Program-made: the position numbers and the translations under genes
From: Tannerellaceae bacterium
GTDB taxonomy: Bacteria > Bacteroidota > Bacteroidia > Bacteroidales > Tannerellaceae
Direction of reading: 5' to 3'
DNA length: 64,000 nucleotides
Assembly (NCBI GenBank): GCA_021203545.1
Contig: JAJQAZ010000111.1
Location: 1-64,000, forward strand
Notes under the pieces: model-generated
Seen by the model: the letters and a program-made list of their open reading frames with translations, nothing else
What the model was told of the DNA's origin: nothing
Databases searched by the model: none
Shown: positions 1-7,109 of the stretch, piece after piece
How the letters are laid out: each line of letters opens with the position of its first letter
Numbering within the stretch: position 1 is the stretch's first letter

Positions 1-21
1 CACCCGGGGTTATTCACATTT

Positions 22-115
22 TACCCCATACGGGGTAATCACTTACGATTTGTAACTTTATCAAAGAGAGAGAAGAGTTTTTACACAGCTTCGAAAGCGG
101 GGATTACAAATCCCC
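22..115. repeat. Two short palindromes in intergenic DNA
   Basis: The window opens in intergenic DNA. TACCCC/GGGGTA forms a 6-bp stem with a 4-base loop at 22-37, and GGGGATTACAAATCCCC forms a 7-bp stem with a 3-base loop at 99-115. The second palindrome recurs at 37617, 37739 and 52895, so it belongs to a dispersed repeat family. It lies just past the stop of the minus-strand gene that ends at 128 and may also help terminate it. Confidence 0.7.
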
Positions 116-127
116 TTAATCCAAAAT

Positions 128-1609
128 TTACTGGAATAAACTTATCAGCAGTTTCTCCATTTTTTGGATTATGTTGCGGCCTTCGCCGTGATAGTTGTTT
201 ACAATAATGGCAACAACATATTCTTTATCCTCTTTTTGTACATATCCAGCATAACTTCTTACACGGCTCATTCCTCCACTTTTTAAGCGGGCTTTACCCT
301 GTAAAACAGATCCTTTCAGGAAATTTCTGACCGATCCCTCTTCGCCTACTTTCGGCAGGGATGCAAAAAAAGTATCTTTATGGGGAGATTGGTGCATATA
401 TAAAAGCAAATCACAAATCAATCCTGTAGATACTTTATCGGTAGGTGCTACACCGCTGCCGTCAAACATCCAGAGTGAGGTTACATCTAACCCTTGCTCT
501 TTCCAGTAATCTTTTACAAAGGTTGTTCCTTTCCCGAAAGAGGAAAGTATCTCATCCTTTTTTTCTTCGTGAGAAAAGCCCAGTATTTTCAGAATCGCAT
601 CCGTGTATAGATTATGACTTTTTTTATTGATTATCTCTATAATTTCAGCAAGAGGAGGGGAATAAGTGGATGTGATTTGTTTACGTGGCTTAGCAGCCCA
701 TTGATTCGCTTCCGCCAGTAAACGATAAGAGGTAATATCCCCTTGTATCCGGATATTTTCTTTTATTAAAGACGAATGTAGAAGACCGGCCAGAAAAATA
801 CCCGGATCAGGTATATCGCCCCGTACAGTATGTTTTTCTTTCCGGGCCGGAACTACTCCATACAGATACCGGTCGTTTGAATAGGGATATCCTACAATGT
901 AACTACTATCAGCAGATACGGAAGCAGTGGCCAGATAATTGTGGAATACAATTCCGGGTATCTCAGGTATACACTCTGTAATTTCCGGGCGACTACCGGA
1001 TTCGCCGGTCTTTAGTATAAGCCTGTATTGATTGTCGAAAACCGAAATGCTGTAACTACCTGCTCCGTAATAACTCCCCATATCTTCCCGTAACCATTTC
1101 ATCGGAATTACTTCTGTATCAAAAAGGGAATCATCAGCAATAACAGAACCTTCTATTTCCCGGATTCCGGCATTTTTAATTGCCTGTATCCAGTTACGCA
1201 GAAACTGTTGTTGTACATAGAAAACATCCCGTGTCCCTTCGGGCACCATGTGAGAAGAACCCAATGTAGGATCACCCGAACCTTTGATATATAGATTACC
1301 GGCTAAAATGCCGTCTTTTATTTCACCGTCGTATTCAAGCGTAGTCTCAAAACGAAAATCTTCGCCCAATACCTCCAGGGCGGCAGAAGAAGTTACCAGT
1401 TTCATTACCGAAGCGGGTATTAATTCCCTGTCTGTATCATAAGTATACAAAGTCCGTTCTGTACCTATTTCCTTTACCAACACACTAAAGGAGGCACCTT
1501 TCATCTCTTTGCTATTTAAAAAGCGTTGAATGGGTTGTGGAACCTGGGCTTCTGCTGTAAAACTACAAATGAAAATAATAAACAAACTTAATAACCGGTA
1601 TTTCATCAT
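128..1609 (-). CDS. dacB: D-alanyl-D-alanine carboxypeptidase/endopeptidase (PBP4 type)
   Basis: Periplasmic serine peptidase of the S13/PBP4 family, which trims or cleaves D-Ala-containing peptidoglycan peptides. Counting from the ATG at 1609, a signal peptide (residues 1-22, ending AEAQ) precedes the penicillin-binding core. SxxK is S67-V-M-K70, SxN is S331-H-N333 and the third box is K443-S-G. The ~493-residue length fits the family, which has a large insert between SxxK and SxN. An in-frame ATG at 1636 exists, but the promoter box at 1634-1641 overlaps it, and the Met-Met start at 1609/1606 directly precedes the signal peptide. It is divergent from the permease gene at 1653. Confidence 0.93.
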   Translation of the reverse strand: MMKYRLLSLFIIFICSFTAEAQVPQPIQRFLNSKEMKGASFSVLVKEIGTERTLYTYDTDRELIPASVMKLVTSSAALEVLGEDFRFETTLEYDGEIKDGILAGNLYIKGSGDPTLGSSHMVPEGTRDVFYVQQQFLRNWIQAIKNAGIREIEGSVIADDSLFDTEVIPMKWLREDMGSYYGAGSYSISVFDNQYRLILKTGESGSRPEITECIPEIPGIVFHNYLATASVSADSSYIVGYPYSNDRYLYGVVPARKEKHTVRGDIPDPGIFLAGLLHSSLIKENIRIQGDITSYRLLAEANQWAAKPRKQITSTYSPPLAEIIEIINKKSHNLYTDAILKILGFSHEEKKDEILSSFGKGTTFVKDYWKEQGLDVTSLWMFDGSGVAPTDKVSTGLICDLLLYMHQSPHKDTFFASLPKVGEEGSVRNFLKGSVLQGKARLKSGGMSRVRSYAGYVQKEDKEYVVAIIVNNYHGEGRNIIQKMEKLLISLFQ

Positions 1610-1618
1610 TCTTTCTTT

Positions 1619-1641
1619 TATCTTTGCTCTGTACAAAGATA
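1619..1641. promoter_or_regulatory. Overlapping divergent promoters (two facing -7 boxes)
   Basis: The plus strand has TATCTTTG at 1619-1626 and the minus strand has the same octamer at 1641-1634. Both match the Bacteroidota -7 consensus TAnnTTTG. They form an 8-bp inverted repeat with a 7-base spacer, so each polymerase would start inside the other's footprint. Downstream ATGs lie at 1653 (plus) and 1609 (minus). The motif matches are seen directly; mutual interference is inferred. Confidence 0.75.
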
Positions 1642-1652
1642 AACTAATTCAT

Positions 1653-2801
1653 ATGAATTCGCTTTTTAATAAACCCTTTACTTTTGATAGGGTAATCCGG
1701 ATCATATTTGGTATTGCGATAATATCTTTCCTACTCTATCTGATCGGAATACTGCGTAACGCCCTGTTACCCTTTCTGATAGCCTGGCTATTGGCTTATC
1801 TGATGCAACCTATCGTGAAGTTTTTTCAATATAAGTTGAAGTTTAAAAGCCGTATTCTTTCTATTGCAGCCGTATTGCTTTGTCTTGTTATCGTGATAGG
1901 AATAATTGGTGTATTGGTTATTCCTTCTATTGCACAGGAAGTAGATAAAACCATTATGCTTATTAAAACCCAACGGCCCACAGACGGGCATATTCCCCTT
2001 ATTCCGGAGTCGTGGGTAGAGTTTCTGATAAAGAATGTCAATATCGAGGAGTGGATGGATCTGCTTAGTATAGAAAATCTAAAAACTCTTGTCCGCCAGA
2101 TAGCCCCCCGGTTGTGGACTATTTTATCCAATACGTTTTCTATTATTTTTAGTATAGCGGTTATTTTTGTTATTCTGCTTTACTTTATTTTTATATTGTT
2201 GGATTACGAGAAGATAGCAAATGGTTGGGTGCATTTAGTACCTGCCCGTTACCGTCCTTTTGTTACAGGTCTGGCAGAAGATGTAGAAACGAGTATGAAC
2301 CGTTATTTCCGTGGCCAATCGTTAATTGCCTTGTCTGTAGGAGTTCTTTTTGCTATTGGTTTTAAGATAATCAACTTCCCGCTGGCTGTTACACTGGGCC
2401 TTTTCATCGGTTTTCTGAATCTGATTCCGTATTTGCAGACTATTGGTTTAATGCCGATTGCTATTCTAAGTTTATTAAAATCGGCGGAGACCGGCGAGAA
2501 CTTCTGGCTTATTTTTGGTATGGCAGTTGTAGTCATGTTGGTAGTACAGGTAATTCAGGATTTATTCCTTACTCCCCGGATCATGGGAAAAGCGATGGGA
2601 TTAAATCCCGCAATAATACTTTTATCTTTATCAATATGGGGCACTTTATTAGGTTTTATCGGCCTGATTATAGCTTTGCCTCTTACAACCCTCTGTCTTT
2701 CATATTATAAGCGTTTTATTCTAATGGAGGAAGAGGAAGAAAAAGAGCATAGCATAGAGTTGCAGGAAGAAGAGAAACAGAACGATTTACCCACAGAATA
2801 G
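1653..2801 (+). CDS. AI-2E family transporter (permease)
   Basis: A polytopic inner-membrane protein of the AI-2E/PerM/UPF0118 family (382 residues). Seen directly: an N-terminal pair of hydrophobic segments, a hydrophilic middle region (about residues 100-160), then a run of C-terminal hydrophobic helices, with an acidic Glu/Lys-rich tail after the last helix. Family members include AI-2 exporters and Na+/H+ antiporters, so the substrate cannot be read from sequence. The start at 1653 was preferred over an upstream in-frame start at 1530 because the promoter box at 1619-1626 lies between them and the longer version would overlap the divergent carboxypeptidase gene. Confidence 0.88.
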   Translation: MNSLFNKPFTFDRVIRIIFGIAIISFLLYLIGILRNALLPFLIAWLLAYLMQPIVKFFQYKLKFKSRILSIAAVLLCLVIVIGIIGVLVIPSIAQEVDKTIMLIKTQRPTDGHIPLIPESWVEFLIKNVNIEEWMDLLSIENLKTLVRQIAPRLWTILSNTFSIIFSIAVIFVILLYFIFILLDYEKIANGWVHLVPARYRPFVTGLAEDVETSMNRYFRGQSLIALSVGVLFAIGFKIINFPLAVTLGLFIGFLNLIPYLQTIGLMPIAILSLLKSAETGENFWLIFGMAVVVMLVVQVIQDLFLTPRIMGKAMGLNPAIILLSLSIWGTLLGFIGLIIALPLTTLCLSYYKRFILMEEEEEKEHSIELQEEEKQNDLPTE

Positions 2802-2821
2802 TAAAAAAACAGCGCAAAGTA

Positions 2822-2851
2822 TTGCATATATAAAAATAATCCCTACCTTTG
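2822..2851 (+). promoter_or_regulatory. Promoter of tRNA-Lys
   Basis: TTG at 2822-2824 and TACCTTTG at 2844-2851 are separated by 19 bases, matching the Bacteroidota -33/-7 arrangement. The tRNA begins 30 bases after the -7 box. Confidence 0.75.
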
Positions 2852-2881
2852 CACCCGCATTCACGAAGTAATGCACAGGAT

Positions 2882-2957
2882 GATTCGCTAGCTCAGCCGG
2901 TAGAGCACATCCCTTTTAAGGATGGGGTCCTGGGTTTGAACCCCAGGCGGATCACCA
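2882..2957 (+). tRNA. tRNA-Lys (anticodon TTT)
   Basis: A complete cloverleaf can be folded by eye. The 7-bp acceptor pairs GATTCGC with GCGGATC (one G-T pair). There is a D arm with GCTC/GAGC, a 5-bp anticodon stem CATCC/GGATG around loop CTTTTAA (anticodon TTT), a variable loop GGGTC, and a T arm CTGGG-TTTGAAC-CCCAG. The discriminator is A2954 and the CCA end is encoded at 2955-2957. A promoter and terminator flank the gene, so it looks like a single-tRNA transcript. Confidence 0.97.
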
Positions 2958-2961
2958 AAAG

Positions 2962-2992
2962 GCCTTCAAACGTTTGTTTGGAGGCTTTTTTT
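2962..2992 (+). terminator. Rho-independent terminator of tRNA-Lys
   Basis: GCCTTCAAAC (2962-2971) pairs with GTTTGGAGGC (2976-2985) across a 4-base loop, with one T-G wobble, followed by seven T residues. It starts five bases after the tRNA CCA end. Confidence 0.92.
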
Positions 2993-3014
2993 GTTTCAAT
3001 ACTCCAAACGCAAT

Positions 3015-3028
3015 CATCCAATTTTATA
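3015..3028 (+). repeat. Left copy of a 14-bp direct repeat flanking an AT-rich insert
   Basis: CATCCAATTTTATA occurs here and again, identically, at 4949-4962. The pair brackets the AT-rich segment that holds the decayed two-gene module next to tRNA-Lys. It could be a target-site duplication or an att remnant; coincidence in AT-rich DNA is possible. Confidence 0.45.
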
Positions 3029-3179
3029 GGGGTAACGACCTCACATTTATATCTACAATGGAAACATATTATTGTTAATCCATTGAATGGTGGACTTGAT
3101 AATTCTTAATTACACTAAAGGTTCAGGGTACAAAATTGCACATTTCTGTCCGTTTGTGTGATTAATCAGGTTTATCATG

Positions 3180-3187
3180 TATATTTG
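3180..3187 (+). promoter_or_regulatory. -7 element of the two-gene module
   Basis: TATATTTG matches TAnnTTTG and lies 26 bases before the ATG at 3214. A TTTG at 3153-3156 may act as the -33 element, although the spacing (23 bases) is longer than usual. Confidence 0.55.
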
Positions 3188-3213
3188 CAGAATAACCAAT
3201 AAATTTAATTCAG

Positions 3214-4073
3214 ATGGATAAATATACCCACAAAAACCAAAAAGAAAAATCTAAAAAAATTAGATTGTACAATGTCGCTATCTACCCAGAAGAATGTCAA
3301 TCAGTAGAAAGGTACATAGAATTATTTAAAGCAGTAAAAGAAAAAAAATCCGTATAAATACCTATTCAGATAAAAATACTAGGATAAGGACTCTGTATGA
3401 GCATGATGGATTAATTTATGGTTCATTAATTAACTATACAAAATTAAATAAAGAAGGATGGTTTAATGAAGAAACAGAAGAGATTGAAGATGTAGATATC
3501 AATCCAAACTTAAATCCAAACTCTAAAGAATGGGAGTATTTCTTCTTACCACAAGCACATCGTTTAGCTATATTTGATGATGCCAATACATCCTCATCCC
3601 AAATAGCCTCTTTTTTTGAAGAAGCATTAAACAAAGTTACAGATCAGAACAAAGATGAGAATGTAAAAGTTAATATTGTAGCAACAGAGGATGCTATAGA
3701 AAAGATTTTTAATGCAGTGCAATTAACCAAATTAGAAATCAAAGTTTCATATACGAACAACGACAATAATGATGAATGGGAAGCTATCATAGATGAGCAA
3801 ATGAAAGATAGTGAAGTATCTGACGTTTCTACAAAAGTATCAGGCACTAAAAAGAAACCTATCAAATTAAAGAAAAAAACTTTTTTAGGTGGCATGCTGA
3901 AACTAAGTAGAGAAAATGGATATGCCAAAGCTACCGCATATTTTGATGGAAAACGAGATGAGATTAACACAAAAGAACATCCTTTAATTGAAGAGGTTCG
4001 ATATGAAAATGAAAATTCTCTGTTAGATAGAATAAAAAGTCGTATATTATCATTATCTAAAAGGCATGAGTAA
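3214..4073 (+). pseudogene. Frameshifted hypothetical gene, possible DUF4747-like
   Basis: The first 47 codons (3214-3357) encode a basic N-terminus rich in Lys, with the segment RLYNVAIYPEECQ. Reading then stops. One base back, starting at the A8 run 3341-3348, an open frame continues without interruption to 4073. It includes GLIYGSLINYTKL, a WFNEETEEI segment, and EWEYFFLPQAHRLAI. The reassembled protein would be about 286 residues, soluble and probably alpha/beta. I recall similar N-terminal patterns in DUF4747 proteins but cannot confirm it. It overlaps the downstream membrane-protein gene by 8 bases, so the two were probably translated together. The sequence is markedly more AT-rich than its neighbours. 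The slip site is A_AAA_AAA in the zero frame, so programmed -1 frameshifting is an alternative to an indel. Confidence 0.6.
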
Positions 4074-4710
4074 AAATAAGAGTACGGGCTGGAAAATTGT
4101 ATGGAAAATATATCCTTTTTGCAATTTATGTAAAGGGTGTATTAAACCTATAATATTAACAGTCTTGACATTCATACCTGTTCTATTCTCAATAAAAGCG
4201 CCATTAGAACATATAGAAATAGTAAGTGTATTAATTACAGGTGCTTTTCCTAGTATCATAGGTTTTGTATTAACCGGATATGCTCTTATTATTGGATTTA
4301 GTAGTTCCGAAATAATAAGTTATTTGGCAAAAGACAGAAATGAAAAAAACATTCACTATTTCAAATTGTAAATTCAACATTTGCTATAGTTATGGGCACT
4401 ATAATTGCTACTTTTTTATATGGAGCTTTTTGCCAATTCATTCAAAAGGCACAATTACCATTTATATTTAGTAAAGGAATTGATTCCTTTAATTATTTAG
4501 TCCTTTTTTTATTGTTTTTTTTGTTTCTATTATTCAATTTGTTCATTATTGGACATCGTTGTTAATATTTTTAACTTAGGTCAATTTGCAAACACTCTTG
4601 CTAAAAGGAAGTGTCAAGAGAATGAAAATAAGAAAAACATCGTTGTAAAGGAGAAAGGTTTTTTTGAGAAAATAATAGATTGCTTTTTTACAAATAAAAC
4701 ACACGATTAG
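4066..4710 (+). pseudogene. Broken membrane-protein gene, partner of the preceding one
   Basis: From the ATG at 4066 the frame encodes a Cys-containing basic N-terminus and two hydrophobic segments, then stops at 4371. Adding one base in the A7 run 4343-4349 restores a frame with two more membrane segments (through IVMGTIIATFLYGAF and a Leu/Phe-rich stretch). A second shift in the T-rich 4503-4555 region opens the last part, which contains VVNIFNLGQFANTLAK and a Lys-rich tail ending at 4710. The intact protein would have about four membrane helices and cytoplasmic ends. No family recognised. The overlapping arrangement with a soluble partner resembles a two-gene effector module. Confidence 0.55.
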
Positions 4711-5107
4711 CAATAAGGCTTTATTATAAAAACAAGGCTATTATTTGTAGCACATAAATCTTAAAGATATTCCTTGTACTTTTACAAAGTATCAGAAATT
4801 CACCTTTGGTCTTAGTATTTTCTATTAGCAAACTATCGTAAAAGCACATAGAAAATTAGGACGACAATTTATTGGATATGCTTAAAACTAAAAATATATA
4901 TTTTTAATATTAACATGATAACTTCTGTTGGAGTTATCTAAACGGAACCATCCAATTTTATATCAAGAAAAAAACTTTTAATTGGAAATTAATTCTTTAA
5001 ATATTATCTTAGCAATCCTTATTGAGTGGTTGACCAATGGTGTGTGAATAGGAGTAACCCATGAAAGAATAGATACATTTATAAAACAATAATATACAAA
5101 AAATACC
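4711..5107. other. AT-rich gap with the right direct repeat
   Basis: No credible coding region. The second copy of the 14-bp repeat CATCCAATTTTATA lies at 4949-4962 and marks the right edge of the AT-rich insert. A near-match to the -7 consensus (TACATTTA) about 30 bases before the ATG at 5108 could drive the following operon. No strong terminator was seen. Confidence 0.5.
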
Positions 5108-6370
5108 ATGGCAATAATTGATTTAGTCAGATGGTCGCCCCAGGGAAATAAAACGATTTATGCTTATCGTTTCCCGGAAACCAATTTGAGTACTTACACA
5201 CAACTAATTGTGCAGGAGTCGCAGGAAGCGGTCTTGTTTTCAAAGGGACAAATTGTGGGTAAATTCGGACCCGGTAAACACACCTTAAGTACGGAAAACC
5301 TTCCAATTCTACGGAAGTTATTTGGCCTTCCATTTGGTGGCAAAAATCCATTTACAGCAGAAATATGGTTTGTAAATAAAACTACACCCTATAATATTGA
5401 CTGGAAAACGGATAGCATGTCGATTCATGATCCGGATTACAACACACAACTTCCTCTTGTGTCGAAAGGGCGTTATGGTTTGAAAATTGCTGATGCGGAA
5501 AAGTTCCTGATAAAAATTGTCGGAACAAAGAGTGGGTTTACACAGGATCATCTGACAGACCAGTTCTTTGGTGAGTTTTCTACTAAAACAAAATCCACCA
5601 TCCTGCAATTTATGCTTAAACACAGAATAGGCTTCAAATCCGTATCCGCGCATTTATCGGATCTTTCAGACTATCTGAAAGGTACTATGTCGGCATTTTG
5701 GGAGAATATCGGATTGGATCTGACTCAATTCTATATTACAAGTATTGAGATTGATTCTTCAACAGAAGAAGGGCGTAAGGTGGCACAGGCAATTTCGCAA
5801 CAGAGTGCGATGTCAATTACAGGACATACCTGGCAACAGGAAAAAATGTTTGATGTAGCCAATAATGCTGTGGATAGTTTTGGTAGTGGTAATGGCGGAT
5901 TACTGGGTGGAATTATGGCTATCAATATGATGGGTGGTAGTGGTGCCATGGGAGGTGGCGGAATGCAGCCGCAATACAACCAACCTACTTTCGGTGGAAA
6001 CAATCAGGGTTTCCAGGGACAGCCTGCGCAACCGGCACAACAAATCCGGGAGATCTATTGCTCCAATTGTTCCAGAAAATTCCCAAATACGCATAAATTT
6101 TGTCCCCATTGTGGCGATCCCTATAATCCTTGTCCGAAATGTGGTACAGATAACCAGGAAAATGCGAGACGCTGTGTAAGCTGTGGCACGACACTGGGCG
6201 GTGGTGAAAGTGGAAGCGCCTGTTCTAACTGTAATGTGCCTTTACAACCCGGGGCAACTTTCTGTGGAAACTGTGGGAAACAGGTTGCATCCGGCGATAA
6301 TTGCAACCGTTGCGGAACTCTATTGCAACCTAATGTGAAATTTTGTCCTACGTGTGGTAATAAACGATAA
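5108..6370 (+). CDS. SPFH/Band-7 protein with four C-terminal zinc ribbons
   Basis: First gene of a six-gene operon. Residues ~25-225 form an SPFH (Band_7_1-type) domain, starting with QESQEAVLFSKGQ and containing LPILRKLFGLPFGG. A Gly/Gln/Met-rich flexible linker (~255-315) follows. The tail (317-420) has eight CxxC knuckles (CSNC, CPHC, CPKC, CVSC, CSNC, CGNC, CNRC, CPTC), i.e. four zinc ribbons. Such proteins are often annotated 'virion core protein', but the architecture resembles Bacillus YdjI, an SPFH protein that recruits PspA to the membrane. There is no N-terminal membrane helix, so attachment would depend on partners encoded downstream. Function as a membrane-microdomain organiser is inference. 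Confidence 0.85.
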   Translation: MAIIDLVRWSPQGNKTIYAYRFPETNLSTYTQLIVQESQEAVLFSKGQIVGKFGPGKHTLSTENLPILRKLFGLPFGGKNPFTAEIWFVNKTTPYNIDWKTDSMSIHDPDYNTQLPLVSKGRYGLKIADAEKFLIKIVGTKSGFTQDHLTDQFFGEFSTKTKSTILQFMLKHRIGFKSVSAHLSDLSDYLKGTMSAFWENIGLDLTQFYITSIEIDSSTEEGRKVAQAISQQSAMSITGHTWQQEKMFDVANNAVDSFGSGNGGLLGGIMAINMMGGSGAMGGGGMQPQYNQPTFGGNNQGFQGQPAQPAQQIREIYCSNCSRKFPNTHKFCPHCGDPYNPCPKCGTDNQENARRCVSCGTTLGGGESGSACSNCNVPLQPGATFCGNCGKQVASGDNCNRCGTLLQPNVKFCPTCGNKR

Positions 6371-6387
6371 CTAAACGATACTTATTT

Positions 6388-7098
6388 ATGAGCACCAAAA
6401 GAATAGTATCCTTACTGTTGCTTCTGTTTGGCGAAGCTATTATTATTGTCGCGTTTATTCTTTTCGGAGGAGATACCGCGAATAATATTTTTGGATTGAA
6501 TTTAGGGGTAAGCTTATTTGTTTTCGGGCTTCTTTCACTAAATTATGGGGCACCATGGATCGATTTGAAAGACAATACACAAAAGCAGATCGGTGCATTG
6601 GGAATCAATTGGTTTGTAATATCAACTTATGCGTTTGTAACGGTTTTAACCATGATTCTTTCGAATGTGGTATGGGAACTATCATTTAAACTTCAGCTTA
6701 TTCTTCAGTGCGTGTGGTTGTTTTTTCTTTTGCTTGGAATGAGTGCTTCCCGTTATGCTTCTGATAAAGTAAACACTATGTACGTACAGGAAGCAAAAAA
6801 CCGCAGGGGCATTCAGGAAATGAGAACCGCTATGCGGCAACTGAAAGACAAAATAGTTGATTTGGATGGTTTGCCTAAACCATTCTTACACCGTATAAAT
6901 GTACTTGAAGAAAATCTGCGTTTTATTTCACCATCTAATAATAATGAAGCCTATGAATTGGAACAATCGTTTGTTGAAACTACGGATAGTATCAAATTTG
7001 CTATATCCGACTATTCGATGAATGAAGAACGAATAGAAAGTGACCTTAAAAAACTGGAGCGGATTTATCAATACCGGAAAAACATTAACTCAAATTAA
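6388..7098 (+). CDS. Four-helix membrane protein with coiled-coil tail
   Basis: Unrecognised family, 236 residues. Four hydrophobic segments occur at roughly residues 5-25, 30-50, 70-92 and 98-118. The C-terminal half is charged and predicted helical (about 130-236), with heptad-like spacing, and should face the cytoplasm. It starts 17 bases after the SPFH gene stops and ends 11 bases before the next start, so it is surely co-transcribed. A membrane anchor for the SPFH and coiled-coil partners is a reasonable inference from context only. Confidence 0.8.
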   Translation: MSTKRIVSLLLLLFGEAIIIVAFILFGGDTANNIFGLNLGVSLFVFGLLSLNYGAPWIDLKDNTQKQIGALGINWFVISTYAFVTVLTMILSNVVWELSFKLQLILQCVWLFFLLLGMSASRYASDKVNTMYVQEAKNRRGIQEMRTAMRQLKDKIVDLDGLPKPFLHRINVLEENLRFISPSNNNEAYELEQSFVETTDSIKFAISDYSMNEERIESDLKKLERIYQYRKNINSN

Positions 7099-7109
7099 TA
7101 TCAAGAAAA

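Noticed and set aside
2849..3109. 86-codon frame running through tRNA-Lys
   Set aside because: It covers the tRNA and its terminator, so it is a chance frame.
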